57,076 bases of DNA from Caballeronia mineralivorans PML1(12) (lineage in GTDB: Bacteria > Pseudomonadota > Gammaproteobacteria > Burkholderiales > Burkholderiaceae). Position 1 is the stretch's first letter. Every line of letters begins with the position of its first letter. The stretch lies in the NCBI RefSeq assembly GCF_001028175.1, contig NZ_AEJF01000194.1, positions 1 to 57,076 of the forward strand, in the 5' to 3' direction. Below are positions 7,574 to 15,210 of this stretch, piece by piece. The notes under the pieces were generated by a model. That model saw only the letters and a list, made by a program, of their open reading frames with translations, was not told the DNA's origin and searched no databases. The position numbers and the translations under genes were made by a program.

Positions 7574-7710
7574 TCACGCTCAAGCTGCGCGCCGGCGACG
7601 CGAACGACCCGACTGTGCCGGAGTTGCTGAATAGCATGCACCCGGCTTCCGCAAGCATCCGCAGCGATAGCCATGCCCCGCGCCGTGAAGGAGAGAGTTC
7701 GGGAGCTTGA
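7570..7710 (+). CDS. 46-aa hypothetical peptide
   Basis: MITLKLRAGDANDPTVPELL..., starting with GTG at 7570 inside a GTGA overlap. It is hydrophilic and overlaps the next gene by 38 bases in another frame. It is supported only by its position in the overlapping series. Confidence 0.35.
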   Translation: MITLKLRAGDANDPTVPELLNSMHPASASIRSDSHAPRREGESSGA

Positions 7711-7873
7711 GAGCGCCAAAATATCGACAGCGGTGCTACTTCACGCGTTTGCCGACTCCATCGCGCAATACCTGGCGAACACGACAGGAGGCCGGGTGGA
7801 TATCGCGATGCACAGTCTGATCACTATTTCGAGACTTCCGACTGGAAACTCTTCCCAAAGGGATAAGCTTTGA
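7673..7873 (+). CDS. Hypothetical 66-aa protein
   Basis: MPRAVKERVRELESAKISTA is followed by LLHAFADSIAQYLANTTGGR. The N-terminal half is a charged helix and the C-terminal half is short. No domain is recognised. The start lies within the preceding peptide gene. This is the last gene of the run that begins with the PrtN-like gene. It ends 69 bases before a gene for an exported protein with its own ribosome binding site. Confidence 0.45.
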   Translation: MPRAVKERVRELESAKISTAVLLHAFADSIAQYLANTTGGRVDIAMHSLITISRLPTGNSSQRDKL

Positions 7874-7942
7874 AACTGCGAGGCACGCTATGATGCGCGT
7901 CGATAAAAACAAGATGTTTCGTTTCTAAACCGGGGAAAACGC

Positions 7943-8338
7943 ATGAAAAAACTGATCATCGCCGCAACGCTCGGCGTACTGTTTTCCAGCGCGGCGAGCG
8001 CGGACGACGTGAAGCTAATCGAAGATAACGTCGGAATCGCCAAAATCCTGCATTCCATCCCGGCGATCAAGGGCGATCTTGGCAATCGGCTGGCTGGCGC
8101 TGGCTTGACCGTGACCGGCATTATGGTGCGCAAGATCTCGCGTGACGACGTGGCTGAAGACCCGCTGCACGTGACGTTGGGCGATTTGGAATACACGATT
8201 TACACCACCGGGGAAGCAGAGAATCCTCCCTGCGCGGTCCTCGGGACGCCGGAACTCATCAAGCGAGGCCGTCGCGCTATTCCTGAAACGCGCACCGCTG
8301 CATGGCTGCTTACGGGCACGTGCGATTTGCCAGATTGA
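7943..8338 (+). CDS. Secreted hypothetical protein
   Basis: A 131-aa precursor. MKKLIIAATLGVLFSSAASA followed by DD is a clear Sec signal peptide with an Ala-X-Ala cleavage site. The mature part is about 111 aa with two Cys (CAV and TCDLPD) that could form a disulfide. Its mixed composition suggests a small periplasmic beta-rich domain. No family is recognised. GGGGAAAAC precedes the ATG. It is followed 13 bases later by another exported protein, so both are probably one unit, possibly a lysogenic-conversion cargo. Confidence 0.6.
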   Translation: MKKLIIAATLGVLFSSAASADDVKLIEDNVGIAKILHSIPAIKGDLGNRLAGAGLTVTGIMVRKISRDDVAEDPLHVTLGDLEYTIYTTGEAENPPCAVLGTPELIKRGRRAIPETRTAAWLLTGTCDLPD

Positions 8339-8351
8339 GCAGGAGCACACC

Positions 8352-9011
8352 ATGAAACGGGCCATTTTCGCCGCCGTACTGGCCCTCGCCGCCGTCGCCG
8401 CGCACGCTCAATCCGTCGTTGTCCAGTACGGAAACCTCGTCTACTTGCAGGCCTCGGGCGCGACCGAAGTGCTCACGGAGTCGGGTGCCGACGGGAATCC
8501 GGTGATCTCTCCGGACGGGAGCCTGATCGCCTTCACGCGTCTGCACCCTGGAGAGCAGGAGGACTCGGAGGATGCCGGGAGTGGCTTTCTGCGCGACGTG
8601 TACGTGATGCGCCTCTCAGACCGCGCGGTGAAGAAGATCGTTTCTGCCGCGCACTCGGAAAAGCCGGAGGGCGAACTCTCTGGAATCAACTCGCTTGCGT
8701 TCTCTCGGGACGGATCGAAGCTCTACTTCAACACGTCCGCATGGGCTACGTCAGAAGCGATTCATGCTGTTTCGGTTCAGGGCGGCCGCGAAAGGTTTGT
8801 TACCAATGGAAACGGCGTAGCGGTCGTCAGGCGCGGCAAATATGCGGGTTGCCTGGTGACGAAGCAGCATCGGTACATGGCTGGGCACGGCTCATGGAAT
8901 CCGTACATCCTGCTGACGCCCGAGGGCAAGGAAATCAAAGCACTTGGCGAATTTGGTGACGATGCTCGCGCCGACAGCGCTGCCCTTCGAAACGTCGAGG
9001 CTCAGCAATAA
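8352..9011 (+). CDS. Secreted TolB/PD40-like beta-propeller protein
   Basis: A 219-aa precursor with signal peptide MKRAIFAAVLALAAVAAHA cleaved before QS. The mature protein has repeated blades of the PD40/TolB type: NPVISPDGSLIAFTR near residue 50 and INSLAFSRDGSKLYFNTSAW near residue 115. In this family the (V/A)-(F/W)SPDGK-(I/L) strands build a propeller. The size is small for a full six- or seven-bladed ring, so it may be an incomplete or oligomeric propeller. GCAGGAGCACACC precedes the ATG. Its partner or ligand is unknown. Confidence 0.55.
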   Translation: MKRAIFAAVLALAAVAAHAQSVVVQYGNLVYLQASGATEVLTESGADGNPVISPDGSLIAFTRLHPGEQEDSEDAGSGFLRDVYVMRLSDRAVKKIVSAAHSEKPEGELSGINSLAFSRDGSKLYFNTSAWATSEAIHAVSVQGGRERFVTNGNGVAVVRRGKYAGCLVTKQHRYMAGHGSWNPYILLTPEGKEIKALGEFGDDARADSAALRNVEAQQ

Positions 9012-9313
9012 TTGTCGGCTACGCCGAGATTTTCGACATTCAGGTGTGCGCCGGGCTTTCGCATCCATCCGTGGCGGGTTAAGCGATGAGGGTGCACTGG
9101 TCGTCCTCCTGCGTTGCGGGTTTGAAAGTCGCTTTTGACCCTTCTCGGACCTTCGGGGCGTGCAGGTGCTGAAGGTCGCTTCCAACGCAAAGCAGCCGTT
9201 GAAGCCTTATGCGCAGTCATCAAGCCCCAAATCGAAGCTGGCACCTAAAGTGCGGAGATGACGATAAAATAGCAGCGTCAAGCAAGCGTGCGAACAGACC
9301 AACACTCAAAACT
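9012..9313. other. Gap without a recognised gene
   Basis: About 300 bases with only short frames. The base composition becomes visibly more A+T-rich towards 9313, where the TIR-like gene begins. No hairpin or repeat stands out. Confidence 0.4.
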
Positions 9314-10153
9314 ATGAACAAGAATTTTTTTCGTCAGGCGGCCGATATGGCCGATGAGGCCATTACCGCGCTTGCTGAATATGAGACATCTCGAAGTAGC
9401 ACGGATCCCAAAATTTTCAACATAATCAGGAATATGGGCGTTATTTTCCTAGACGGCGATAAACTAGAATCTTCCGTTAAAGCTGCGATACCTCTAAAGC
9501 AGCAGCATGATTTTATTCAGGCAGTCTATACGGCGGTCCGTTTAAATTCGTTGCAGAGCGCGCCGGGAAAAAATGCAGCAACCGAGTCAGCCCTACACTT
9601 AATAAAGACAACGTGCCAATCGTTGGCAACGGCACCTGAACCTGAACCTGAGCCCAGCTCGCTCCGTACAGTGTTTTATTCTTGGCAATCACAGCTACCA
9701 AACAACACTAACCGTGGATTTATTAAGGATAGTTTAGAGCGCGCCATAAAGGATTTGAATTCATCGCTGCAATTGGAGGGCCGCGTTGGCTTGGATTCTG
9801 ATACATCTAATACGCCGGGATCTCCCGACGTGATTAATACGATCCTCCAGAAAATTGATTCGACTGACATATTCGTTGCGGATGTTTCATTGATGGCCTG
9901 GAATCAGCCAAACTGCAACGTAATGTTCGAGCTTGGATATGCCATGAAGTCTTTGGGGGATAAAAAAATAATAATGCTCTTCAATGAAACTTATGGGGAA
10001 ACAAAGGATCTTCCTTTCGATCTTGGATTCAAGAGGCAACTTATCTATCGCTGCGCCGAAACGGACGAGAATAAGGCTGATGCACGGCGACTGTTGGCGA
10101 CGCGACTAAAAAACGCGATTGAACTCGTACTCTCACCGAGCAATGGCAGTTAG
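9314..10153 (+). CDS. TIR-like domain protein, candidate defence effector
   Basis: A 279-aa protein in three parts. Residues 1-108 are a helical domain without a recognised family, 108-115 is a PEPEPEP linker, and 118-275 is a TIR-like or deoxyribosyltransferase-like Rossmann domain. The latter begins FYSWQSQLPNNTNRGFI, has a DTSNTPGSPDV segment, IDSTDIFVADVS, and NCNVMFELGYAMKSLG, where E206 is the likely catalytic Glu. The family of 'FYSWQS-LPN-TNR' proteins occurs in defence islands and is thought to cleave nucleotides. The gene is more A+T-rich than its flanks, a sign of separate transfer. The start is ATG 9314, although the frame is open to 9209. Confidence 0.65.
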   Translation: MNKNFFRQAADMADEAITALAEYETSRSSTDPKIFNIIRNMGVIFLDGDKLESSVKAAIPLKQQHDFIQAVYTAVRLNSLQSAPGKNAATESALHLIKTTCQSLATAPEPEPEPSSLRTVFYSWQSQLPNNTNRGFIKDSLERAIKDLNSSLQLEGRVGLDSDTSNTPGSPDVINTILQKIDSTDIFVADVSLMAWNQPNCNVMFELGYAMKSLGDKKIIMLFNETYGETKDLPFDLGFKRQLIYRCAETDENKADARRLLATRLKNAIELVLSPSNGS

Positions 10154-10543
10154 TGAGACGTGAAGCCAGGTTGGTCGTCGGCCCAGGTCGCTGGCGCGAC
10201 GACGAAAGGGCGCTTGGGCTTCGTGAAGTCGGTTTGGGGGCGAAGGTGACGTTCGAATGTCTCTGTCGACGACCGGTCCAACGACTCGAAATGGCTGGAC
10301 CCGGTCCGGCGTTGAACTGACGGAGTGGACCGCCATTGATCGGTCGCGTCGGGCAGAAGTCGATCCTCTACGGCCCCCAAGCTTTCTCGATAACGGAAAG
10401 TCGCGCGCCTCGTGAATAAAGAAGCGGCGGTGGTCGTAGAGTAAAAATACTGAGGGAGTCTCCCAAATATCGCGTGGTCTTGCGAAAGCGTGCCACCGAC
10501 GCCCTCCACCCGGCTATTCATCGGCCGCTTGCACCGTCCATGG
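10154..10543. other. Gap without a recognised gene
   Basis: A long minus-strand frame (10150-10611) crosses it, but its protein is low in hydrophobics, rich in Thr, Arg and Ser, and overlaps the decayed gene next to it. I consider it a shadow. Nothing else is visible. Confidence 0.4.
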
Positions 10544-11022
10544 CTATTCCGATTTCCCGATCCACGAGTTGTAGTCCCATGCGTTGTAGTTCCATGGGGC
10601 GACTCGCTCAAGATGCGTGATTTTGGGCTTTGGCATCAGGATTGATAAGTCGCCCTCCGGTTTCACGAGTCAGGCCAGCTTGCGTTCAAGCAGGTCTTCG
10701 CGCTCCGACGGAATGAACACCCAAGGAGTGACCGGCCAGTCGACTGGTATGCACAGGTCACGGACAAGGGCGAGGCGAAGAGCAGGCCAGTTAGTGCACC
10801 AACCTGTCAGACGTTTCGAGAGCGCGTCGAGGGATTTCGAGTACGTGATCTCGCATAGGAAGACCTGCCTCTCGCGCATGTTGATGGCTACCGCATCGCA
10901 AAACCAATGCATCCCGCCTTCCGGATTTGAGCCGGGATGTAGCTGTATGCAGCACTCGGTGTTCACGAAAACGGCCCCATCTGCGCGCAAAAAACGGTTA
11001 CCACGCCCTGATAGTAGTCCAC
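10544..11022 (-). pseudogene. Decayed conserved hypothetical gene (frameshift plus nonsense)
   Basis: Starting from GTG 11022 (AGGA 6 bases upstream) the frame reads MDYYQG. A one-base deletion near 11005 then shifts it into a long frame reading RGNRFLRADGAVFVNTECC, IQLHPGSNPEGGMHWFCDAV, and so on. That frame stops at TGA (10672-10670). After this stop the same frame continues with protein-like sequence (MPKPKITHLERVAPWNYNAW) to TAG at 10546-10544. The joined protein of about 158 aa looks like one conserved hypothetical phage or island protein. Two separate lesions indicate decay; a sequencing error could explain one of them. Confidence 0.6.
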
Positions 11023-11074
11023 GATTTTCCTATGTTCTTTTCACGAAAATTCAAGGTTTGGGCGGCGGCTGGGT

Positions 11075-11227
11075 ATTCCGGAGCATCGTGACCGATGATT
11101 CCGGATGAACGTGACCGGCCATTCCGGTTCATCGTGACCGCCCATTCCGGGCGAACGTGACCGATTTCGGAGGGCTTCCGGAATCACTGGTCACGATGCC
11201 GGAATCATCGGTCACGATCACCGGAAT
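11075..11227. mobile_element. Joined ends of an IS21-like element without transposase genes
   Basis: Four direct repeats of 20 bp, ATTCCGG-N5-CGTGACCG, begin at 11075, 11098, 11121 and 11144, an exact 23-bp period. They are followed by inverted copies with CCGGAAT at 11178, 11199 and 11221 and CGGTCACG before the last. IS21-family elements carry such multiple terminal repeats at both ends. Here the two ends face each other with only about 15 bp between, and istA and istB are gone, so this is a deletion remnant or a tiny non-autonomous derivative. Confidence 0.6.
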
Positions 11228-11463
11228 ACGCAGCGGCCACTCTTACAGTAGGCGCCAAGCTTAATGCTCCGGTATTCGCTGGGCCGCAGCATTACACTCT
11301 TTGGGCTAACAATTTAGCATGGCTACCGGAATGGCCGTTCGTGGCCGATCGTCGCTTGATCGCCATCGGCAACTGTGATCGGCTGTATCGTCATCGACTA
11401 TCCATCGCCGAGCGCCGATCCGCGTGAGTGGTTGAATGCAACATTTTGCCACGCGGAAAGGAC

Positions 11464-11502
11464 GGTGAACGATGGTGAACAGGATGGGGAACGATGGGGA
11501 AC
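11464..11502. repeat. Four iteron-like GGKGAAC repeats
   Basis: GGTGAAC at 11464 and 11474 and GGGGAAC at 11486 and 11496, each followed by GAT, AGGAT, GAT and GCC. The spacing is 10, 12 and 10 bp, about one helical turn. The array ends about 55 bp upstream of the HTH gene at 11557 and could be its operator. Confidence 0.45.
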
Positions 11503-11556
11503 GCCACGCGGTTCGTGACCCTACGATGGTTCCATCGAATACATGGGGTAAGCATC

Positions 11557-12360
11557 ATGGCAAAAGAGAGCCGCGTCAGTAATGAGGACATTGAGCGGGT
11601 GCGCCGAGAGTTTGAGGATTCGGGCCTTACCACGCAACAAGTGGCTGATTTACTTCATGTTTCCAAAACCTATGCCCACAAACTCATTACGACAAAGGGC
11701 TGGAAACGCTCCTCTGACGCGCCATTTTCGGAGAAGAACGCCTCTGCGGCTGCTGTCGGATTATTTACAGAAAATGCCCGCATTCCCGAGATCAAGACGC
11801 CGTCGCCCGATGGGGAACGCCGTCGCAATGATGCGCCTGCCACGGGATCGGCTCCGCCTTCTGCCCGTGCGCCATCCGCTCCTGCGCCGGGGACGTATCT
11901 CATTCCTGAGCCGCCCCTTGGCCTCACGGAATGGGAGTTGAGGGACTGGACCGAGGCTGAGTGCAAGAAGCTGCTGCAGGCGCAAAACGACCGTCACTCG
12001 CAAGAGTTGAGGGCGCTGCAGGCTGACTTTGCGGGCGAAATGCGCAAGCCGGGTGATGCGGCTGCTGCGCGGCGGATCAAGTCGCTGACTGAGGCGACGA
12101 AAATCCGGCAGGAGATGCAGCAAAAGGCTCTTGAGGGCTGGATTCGTATCAAGCTGCTGCAGTTGCCGGTGCTGGCTGCCGGTCGCGGCTCGGTGCGCAT
12201 TGTGGTCCACCATATCCCGGGCGTGGCGATTAGCGAGGACAATTCGGACGAGGCTGTCGCGCGCCGGGCCGGTGCTGCTGCGGTCCAGATGCTTGCGATT
12301 GCCCGGCGACGGAATGCGGCTGAAGCGGCCGAGGATGTTGTCGCGCGCGAGGTTCGTTAA
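11557..12360 (+). CDS. HTH-containing protein, function unknown
   Basis: A 267-aa protein. Residues 1-50 form a helix-turn-helix: VSNEDIERVRREFEDSGL followed by TTQQVADLLHVSKTYAHKLI. A disordered Ala/Pro-rich linker follows (about 70-125). The C-terminal half is helical with a coiled-coil stretch (EAECKKLLQAQNDRHSQELR) and ends in an Ala-rich tail. The architecture resembles plasmid KfrA-type regulators or phage small terminases, but no large terminase follows. The frame is open to 11494; ATG 11557 is chosen because it starts just before the HTH. Its stop overlaps the next ATG (TAATG). Confidence 0.5.
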   Translation: MAKESRVSNEDIERVRREFEDSGLTTQQVADLLHVSKTYAHKLITTKGWKRSSDAPFSEKNASAAAVGLFTENARIPEIKTPSPDGERRRNDAPATGSAPPSARAPSAPAPGTYLIPEPPLGLTEWELRDWTEAECKKLLQAQNDRHSQELRALQADFAGEMRKPGDAAAARRIKSLTEATKIRQEMQQKALEGWIRIKLLQLPVLAAGRGSVRIVVHHIPGVAISEDNSDEAVARRAGAAAVQMLAIARRRNAAEAAEDVVAREVR

Positions 12361-12635
12361 TGTCTAAAGCCCAAGCAGCCCGAGCGCATCAGGCGTTCTA
12401 CGACATGATCGACCAGCGCGACGCTGCCAAGCGTGCTCGGCGGCCCACGGTACCGGTGGGTGAGCCGGTGACTGTCCTGGTGATCGTGCCGGTGGTGTTG
12501 CCTATGTCGGAGATCCACGCGGCTGCCGATCGTTTGATGGACACGCCTGAGTATCAGGCCCATGCACGCATGCTTGATGCGATGCTCGCCGACATGCTCC
12601 TAGATCCGCTCCCGGATGTTCCCATCAAAGATTGA
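12360..12635 (+). CDS. Hypothetical small protein
   Basis: A 91-aa protein whose ATG shares its first base with the stop of the HTH gene, so the two are translationally coupled. The N-terminal part is a charged helix (RAHQAFYDMIDQRDAAKRAR), then a Val-rich strand region (GEPVTVLVIVPVVLP) and a C-terminal helix pair with many Met and Leu. No family is recognised. It ends 76 bases before the convergent ApeA-like gene. Confidence 0.5.
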   Translation: MSKAQAARAHQAFYDMIDQRDAAKRARRPTVPVGEPVTVLVIVPVVLPMSEIHAAADRLMDTPEYQAHARMLDAMLADMLLDPLPDVPIKD

Positions 12636-12711
12636 GCTTTTGCGTCTCGCCGCGTCAGCATCGGATGCCCGCTGCAATCTCGGGTAGTGCTTCGATTGGT
12701 GAGCAAGACAG

Positions 12712-14382
12712 TTACGCGGGATTTAGCATGGACTGGTTGAAAACGTATGTGCCATGAAACTCCAAGGTTTCTTCTCCACATTCGATGTACATGTGGTTGA
12801 CATGCCGAACTGCATCGAGGCTCACGCCGAAGATTTGGTCCGCCGTGAACATGCCTGTACGGCGTGCTTTTTGCCAATCGCGTTGCATCTGCATGAAGTG
12901 ATCGGAGAATTCGATTTCACCATTTGGACCCTCTAGAAAGCAGGCAAAAGCGGCTATCCCCTTTTGCGACGACAGTGCGCCGAACACTTGAGAAGAGACC
13001 TGGAAGAACTCCGCTGTTTTGGTCACCCGTGCAAGATGTTTCGCATTGACGTTGGTGAGGCGGCGTAGACGGCTAAAAGGATTGTTTAATCCCTTGAGGA
13101 AATCTATTTTTGACAACCCGAAGTCGACAAACGCCCAGTACGTCAGCAGCAGCTCAATCCTCCTCACAACTACGTGGATTTGCTGAAGTTCGTCGTCGTC
13201 GAGACCAATTTCGTTCCCGTGGGCGACGTTGTTGCGTACTTTTTTTATGAGTTGAAAGTCCTCATCAGAGATATTGATGATCCTGATAACGTCTACGTCG
13301 CTGGCCGCTATCGTCGCCTCGTATTTCTGAGAGAAACTCTGTCCTGGTCGGGACGAAAAAATTCGACTGACTGCGGCGAGTATGCTTGTAACGAGTGCTT
13401 TGTTAAGGCTAGGTGCGAGTTGTTCTAACGTCGCCTCCATGATACGCATTTTCCGAGACGGGGGCGCCACGACCGCTCCTTTTCGATGTCCCATGTGGTG
13501 ACTGACGTAGCTATCGAGCAAAGTGACGTAGCCGAGCGCCTCGTACTCCCAAAAATCGTCGTAGCGTTGCATTCCAGCGAGGCGAGTCCAGCGAATTTTT
13601 CGATGCTCTGAGCCGAAGAAATTTTGAAGTATTGTCTGCCATTGACCATCAAGGAAGTGCTTTTGGATAAAACAGCTCAGTAGAAACCGATCATTGGAGA
13701 GGTCGCGCGGAACGGGCTTGAACGTTGGGAAATACAGTCCACAGAAATCTTGTGAGGTGGTCCGCAGGTACAATTCTAAGATTGAGATTGGATGACCAAC
13801 AAGGATCGAAAAGAGACACGCAAGTTGCATTGCTTTCCCACGTGCCTCGTCGAAGGTGATAACCCCAGCCGTCGGCTGGATGCAAAAATCAACGTGTTCA
13901 TGCAATATGTGATCTTCGCCTCGATGATCGAGGGTGCCGACATATTCTGTCGTGAGATTGAACTGGCGCCCCGCATCCACGAAATCTGTGTCTATGTGTT
14001 GAGGCAATCTTTCCCATGTCAGGGTGTCGCCGACCGTTCCATTTATGCTGCACCATTGCAAAAACCACTCTGATATATCGCTGTATCGAATATCCACGCG
14101 ATCAAACTGAAGATCTGGTACTTCGCCCGTGATCAGATAGTCGGCGTAAATGGTGAGCCCGTATGCGACGCAACCGCATAGGGCATAGTGCTTCCCCTTA
14201 TCGTCTATCGCCCGCACGACCCCAAGGGGATATTTATCTTCTGAATGTGGAATCGGACTGAGCATCGACAACTGAGCGCTTACCTGTTGGCCTCCGCCAA
14301 ACGTCAGCTTCCCATTACCTAGATCTCCAAGCTCGTCGTGGCGCAGCTCGACCGCATATGTATGCTCTTCGGCAAACGTCAT
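12712..14382 (-). CDS. ApeA-like HEPN-domain antiphage protein
   Basis: A 556-aa protein. The N-terminal 250 residues resemble the beta-rich ApeA N-terminal domain (DLGNGKLTFGGGQQVSAQLS..., LCGCVAYGLTIYADYLITGE). The C-terminal part is helical and holds the HEPN ribonuclease motif R383-NNVA-H388 (KKVRNNVAHG). ApeA is a single-gene antiphage protein of Enterobacteria whose HEPN domain is required for defence; HEPN proteins usually cut tRNA or other RNA on infection. ATG 14382 is preceded by GAGGGG and fits the domain start, although the frame extends to 14544. The gene stands alone on the minus strand, with its promoter facing the 55-aa gene at 14531. Confidence 0.65.
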   Translation of the reverse strand: MTFAEEHTYAVELRHDELGDLGNGKLTFGGGQQVSAQLSMLSPIPHSEDKYPLGVVRAIDDKGKHYALCGCVAYGLTIYADYLITGEVPDLQFDRVDIRYSDISEWFLQWCSINGTVGDTLTWERLPQHIDTDFVDAGRQFNLTTEYVGTLDHRGEDHILHEHVDFCIQPTAGVITFDEARGKAMQLACLFSILVGHPISILELYLRTTSQDFCGLYFPTFKPVPRDLSNDRFLLSCFIQKHFLDGQWQTILQNFFGSEHRKIRWTRLAGMQRYDDFWEYEALGYVTLLDSYVSHHMGHRKGAVVAPPSRKMRIMEATLEQLAPSLNKALVTSILAAVSRIFSSRPGQSFSQKYEATIAASDVDVIRIINISDEDFQLIKKVRNNVAHGNEIGLDDDELQQIHVVVRRIELLLTYWAFVDFGLSKIDFLKGLNNPFSRLRRLTNVNAKHLARVTKTAEFFQVSSQVFGALSSQKGIAAFACFLEGPNGEIEFSDHFMQMQRDWQKARRTGMFTADQIFGVSLDAVRHVNHMYIECGEETLEFHGTYVFNQSMLNPA

Positions 14383-14530
14383 ATTTTGACCCCTCGGTTT
14401 TGTTGGTTGGGCAATTATCAGCGGCGGATGGGTGGCACGCAATCGTCGAGGTAGCGTCGCGTCGGAGCCGCGTGAAATCGAACGGATAAACCGGTAGAAG
14501 ATCACTCGATTCCACGCTATCGTGTGGCCC

Positions 14531-14698
14531 ATGAAACCATCCACTACCTCGAACTACGCCGCCTTGGATGCTTGGCTCGCATGGCAAGCCAAGCTCGACG
14601 CGATGCCGCAACTATCGCCGGCCGAGAAGCAGCAGGCCACGGCGGTGCTGATCAGGCTGATGAAGTTGCGTGAGATGCGCCGCTCTGACGCTCGATAG
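14531..14698 (+). CDS. 55-aa protein, paralogue of the HigA-linked small protein
   Basis: MKPSTTSNYAALDAWLAWQA is followed by KLDAMPQLSPAEKQQATAVL and a basic end. It is homologous to the 46-aa protein at 33734-33874: AWQ-K, then L/MP-LSPAEKQ-AT, then (L/M)-(R/K)-LRE. The pattern is a short helical pair with a basic C-terminus. Here it has no toxin or antitoxin neighbour and lies divergently from the ApeA-like gene. The function is unknown; it could be an adaptor or a degenerate antitoxin companion. Confidence 0.55.
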   Translation: MKPSTTSNYAALDAWLAWQAKLDAMPQLSPAEKQQATAVLIRLMKLREMRRSDAR

Positions 14699-14763
14699 CG
14701 CTGCGTAGAAGATAGGACGTTTCGGCATACCAGGATTCCGCAAATACAGCGCCGGAGGCACGC

Positions 14764-15009
14764 ATGGCCCGCAAAATTATCGACCGCGAAGCATTGCTCA
14801 AGATCATCAACGACCACTTGGAAACCGTACACGTTTGTAGAAATCTCCATGTTTCTAGCCTTGGAGTCGACCTGCACAGAGCGAACGGCGGAAACTGGAC
14901 GACTAACGGGCTCCGACTTTCTGGAGACGATCATGATCAAGTCGCATGCGGTGAAGCGATCATTGTGTTCATGCGAGACTTACAGGAACGCTACGATATT
15001 CGAGTGTAG
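14764..15009 (+). CDS. Hypothetical small protein
   Basis: An 81-aa soluble protein (MARKIIDREALLKIINDHLE..., ending AIIVFMRDLQERYDIRV). GGAGGCACGC directly before ATG 14764 is a good ribosome binding site. It follows the 55-aa gene by 65 bases in the same direction. No family is recognised. These two small genes sit between two minus-strand genes for RX4H-bearing proteins. Confidence 0.5.
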   Translation: MARKIIDREALLKIINDHLETVHVCRNLHVSSLGVDLHRANGGNWTTNGLRLSGDDHDQVACGEAIIVFMRDLQERYDIRV

Positions 15010-15210
15010 GCTCGCCGTTCCCGGATGATCGGTACGCCGGGGGCGTTGCGGCAATGGGCCTTTGAGCGCTCTAATGGTCGATGTCGTCGACGACTCGCAC
15101 CGCCTCAGCAAGCGCGAGGTAGTTAGTCGATGGCGAACCGCTGGTCTGCGCAGAGGCATTTTACTCTTCGTGGCTTGCTGGCAGCGATCGTCGTGCACCA
15201 CTTGCAAAAA

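Noticed and set aside
10150..10611. 153-aa minus-strand frame
   Set aside because: It is low in hydrophobic residues and overlaps the reconstructed decayed gene in another frame.
11075..11227. CRISPR array
   Set aside because: The regular 23-bp period comes from repeats with almost no spacer and inverted copies follow, which is the pattern of IS21 ends.
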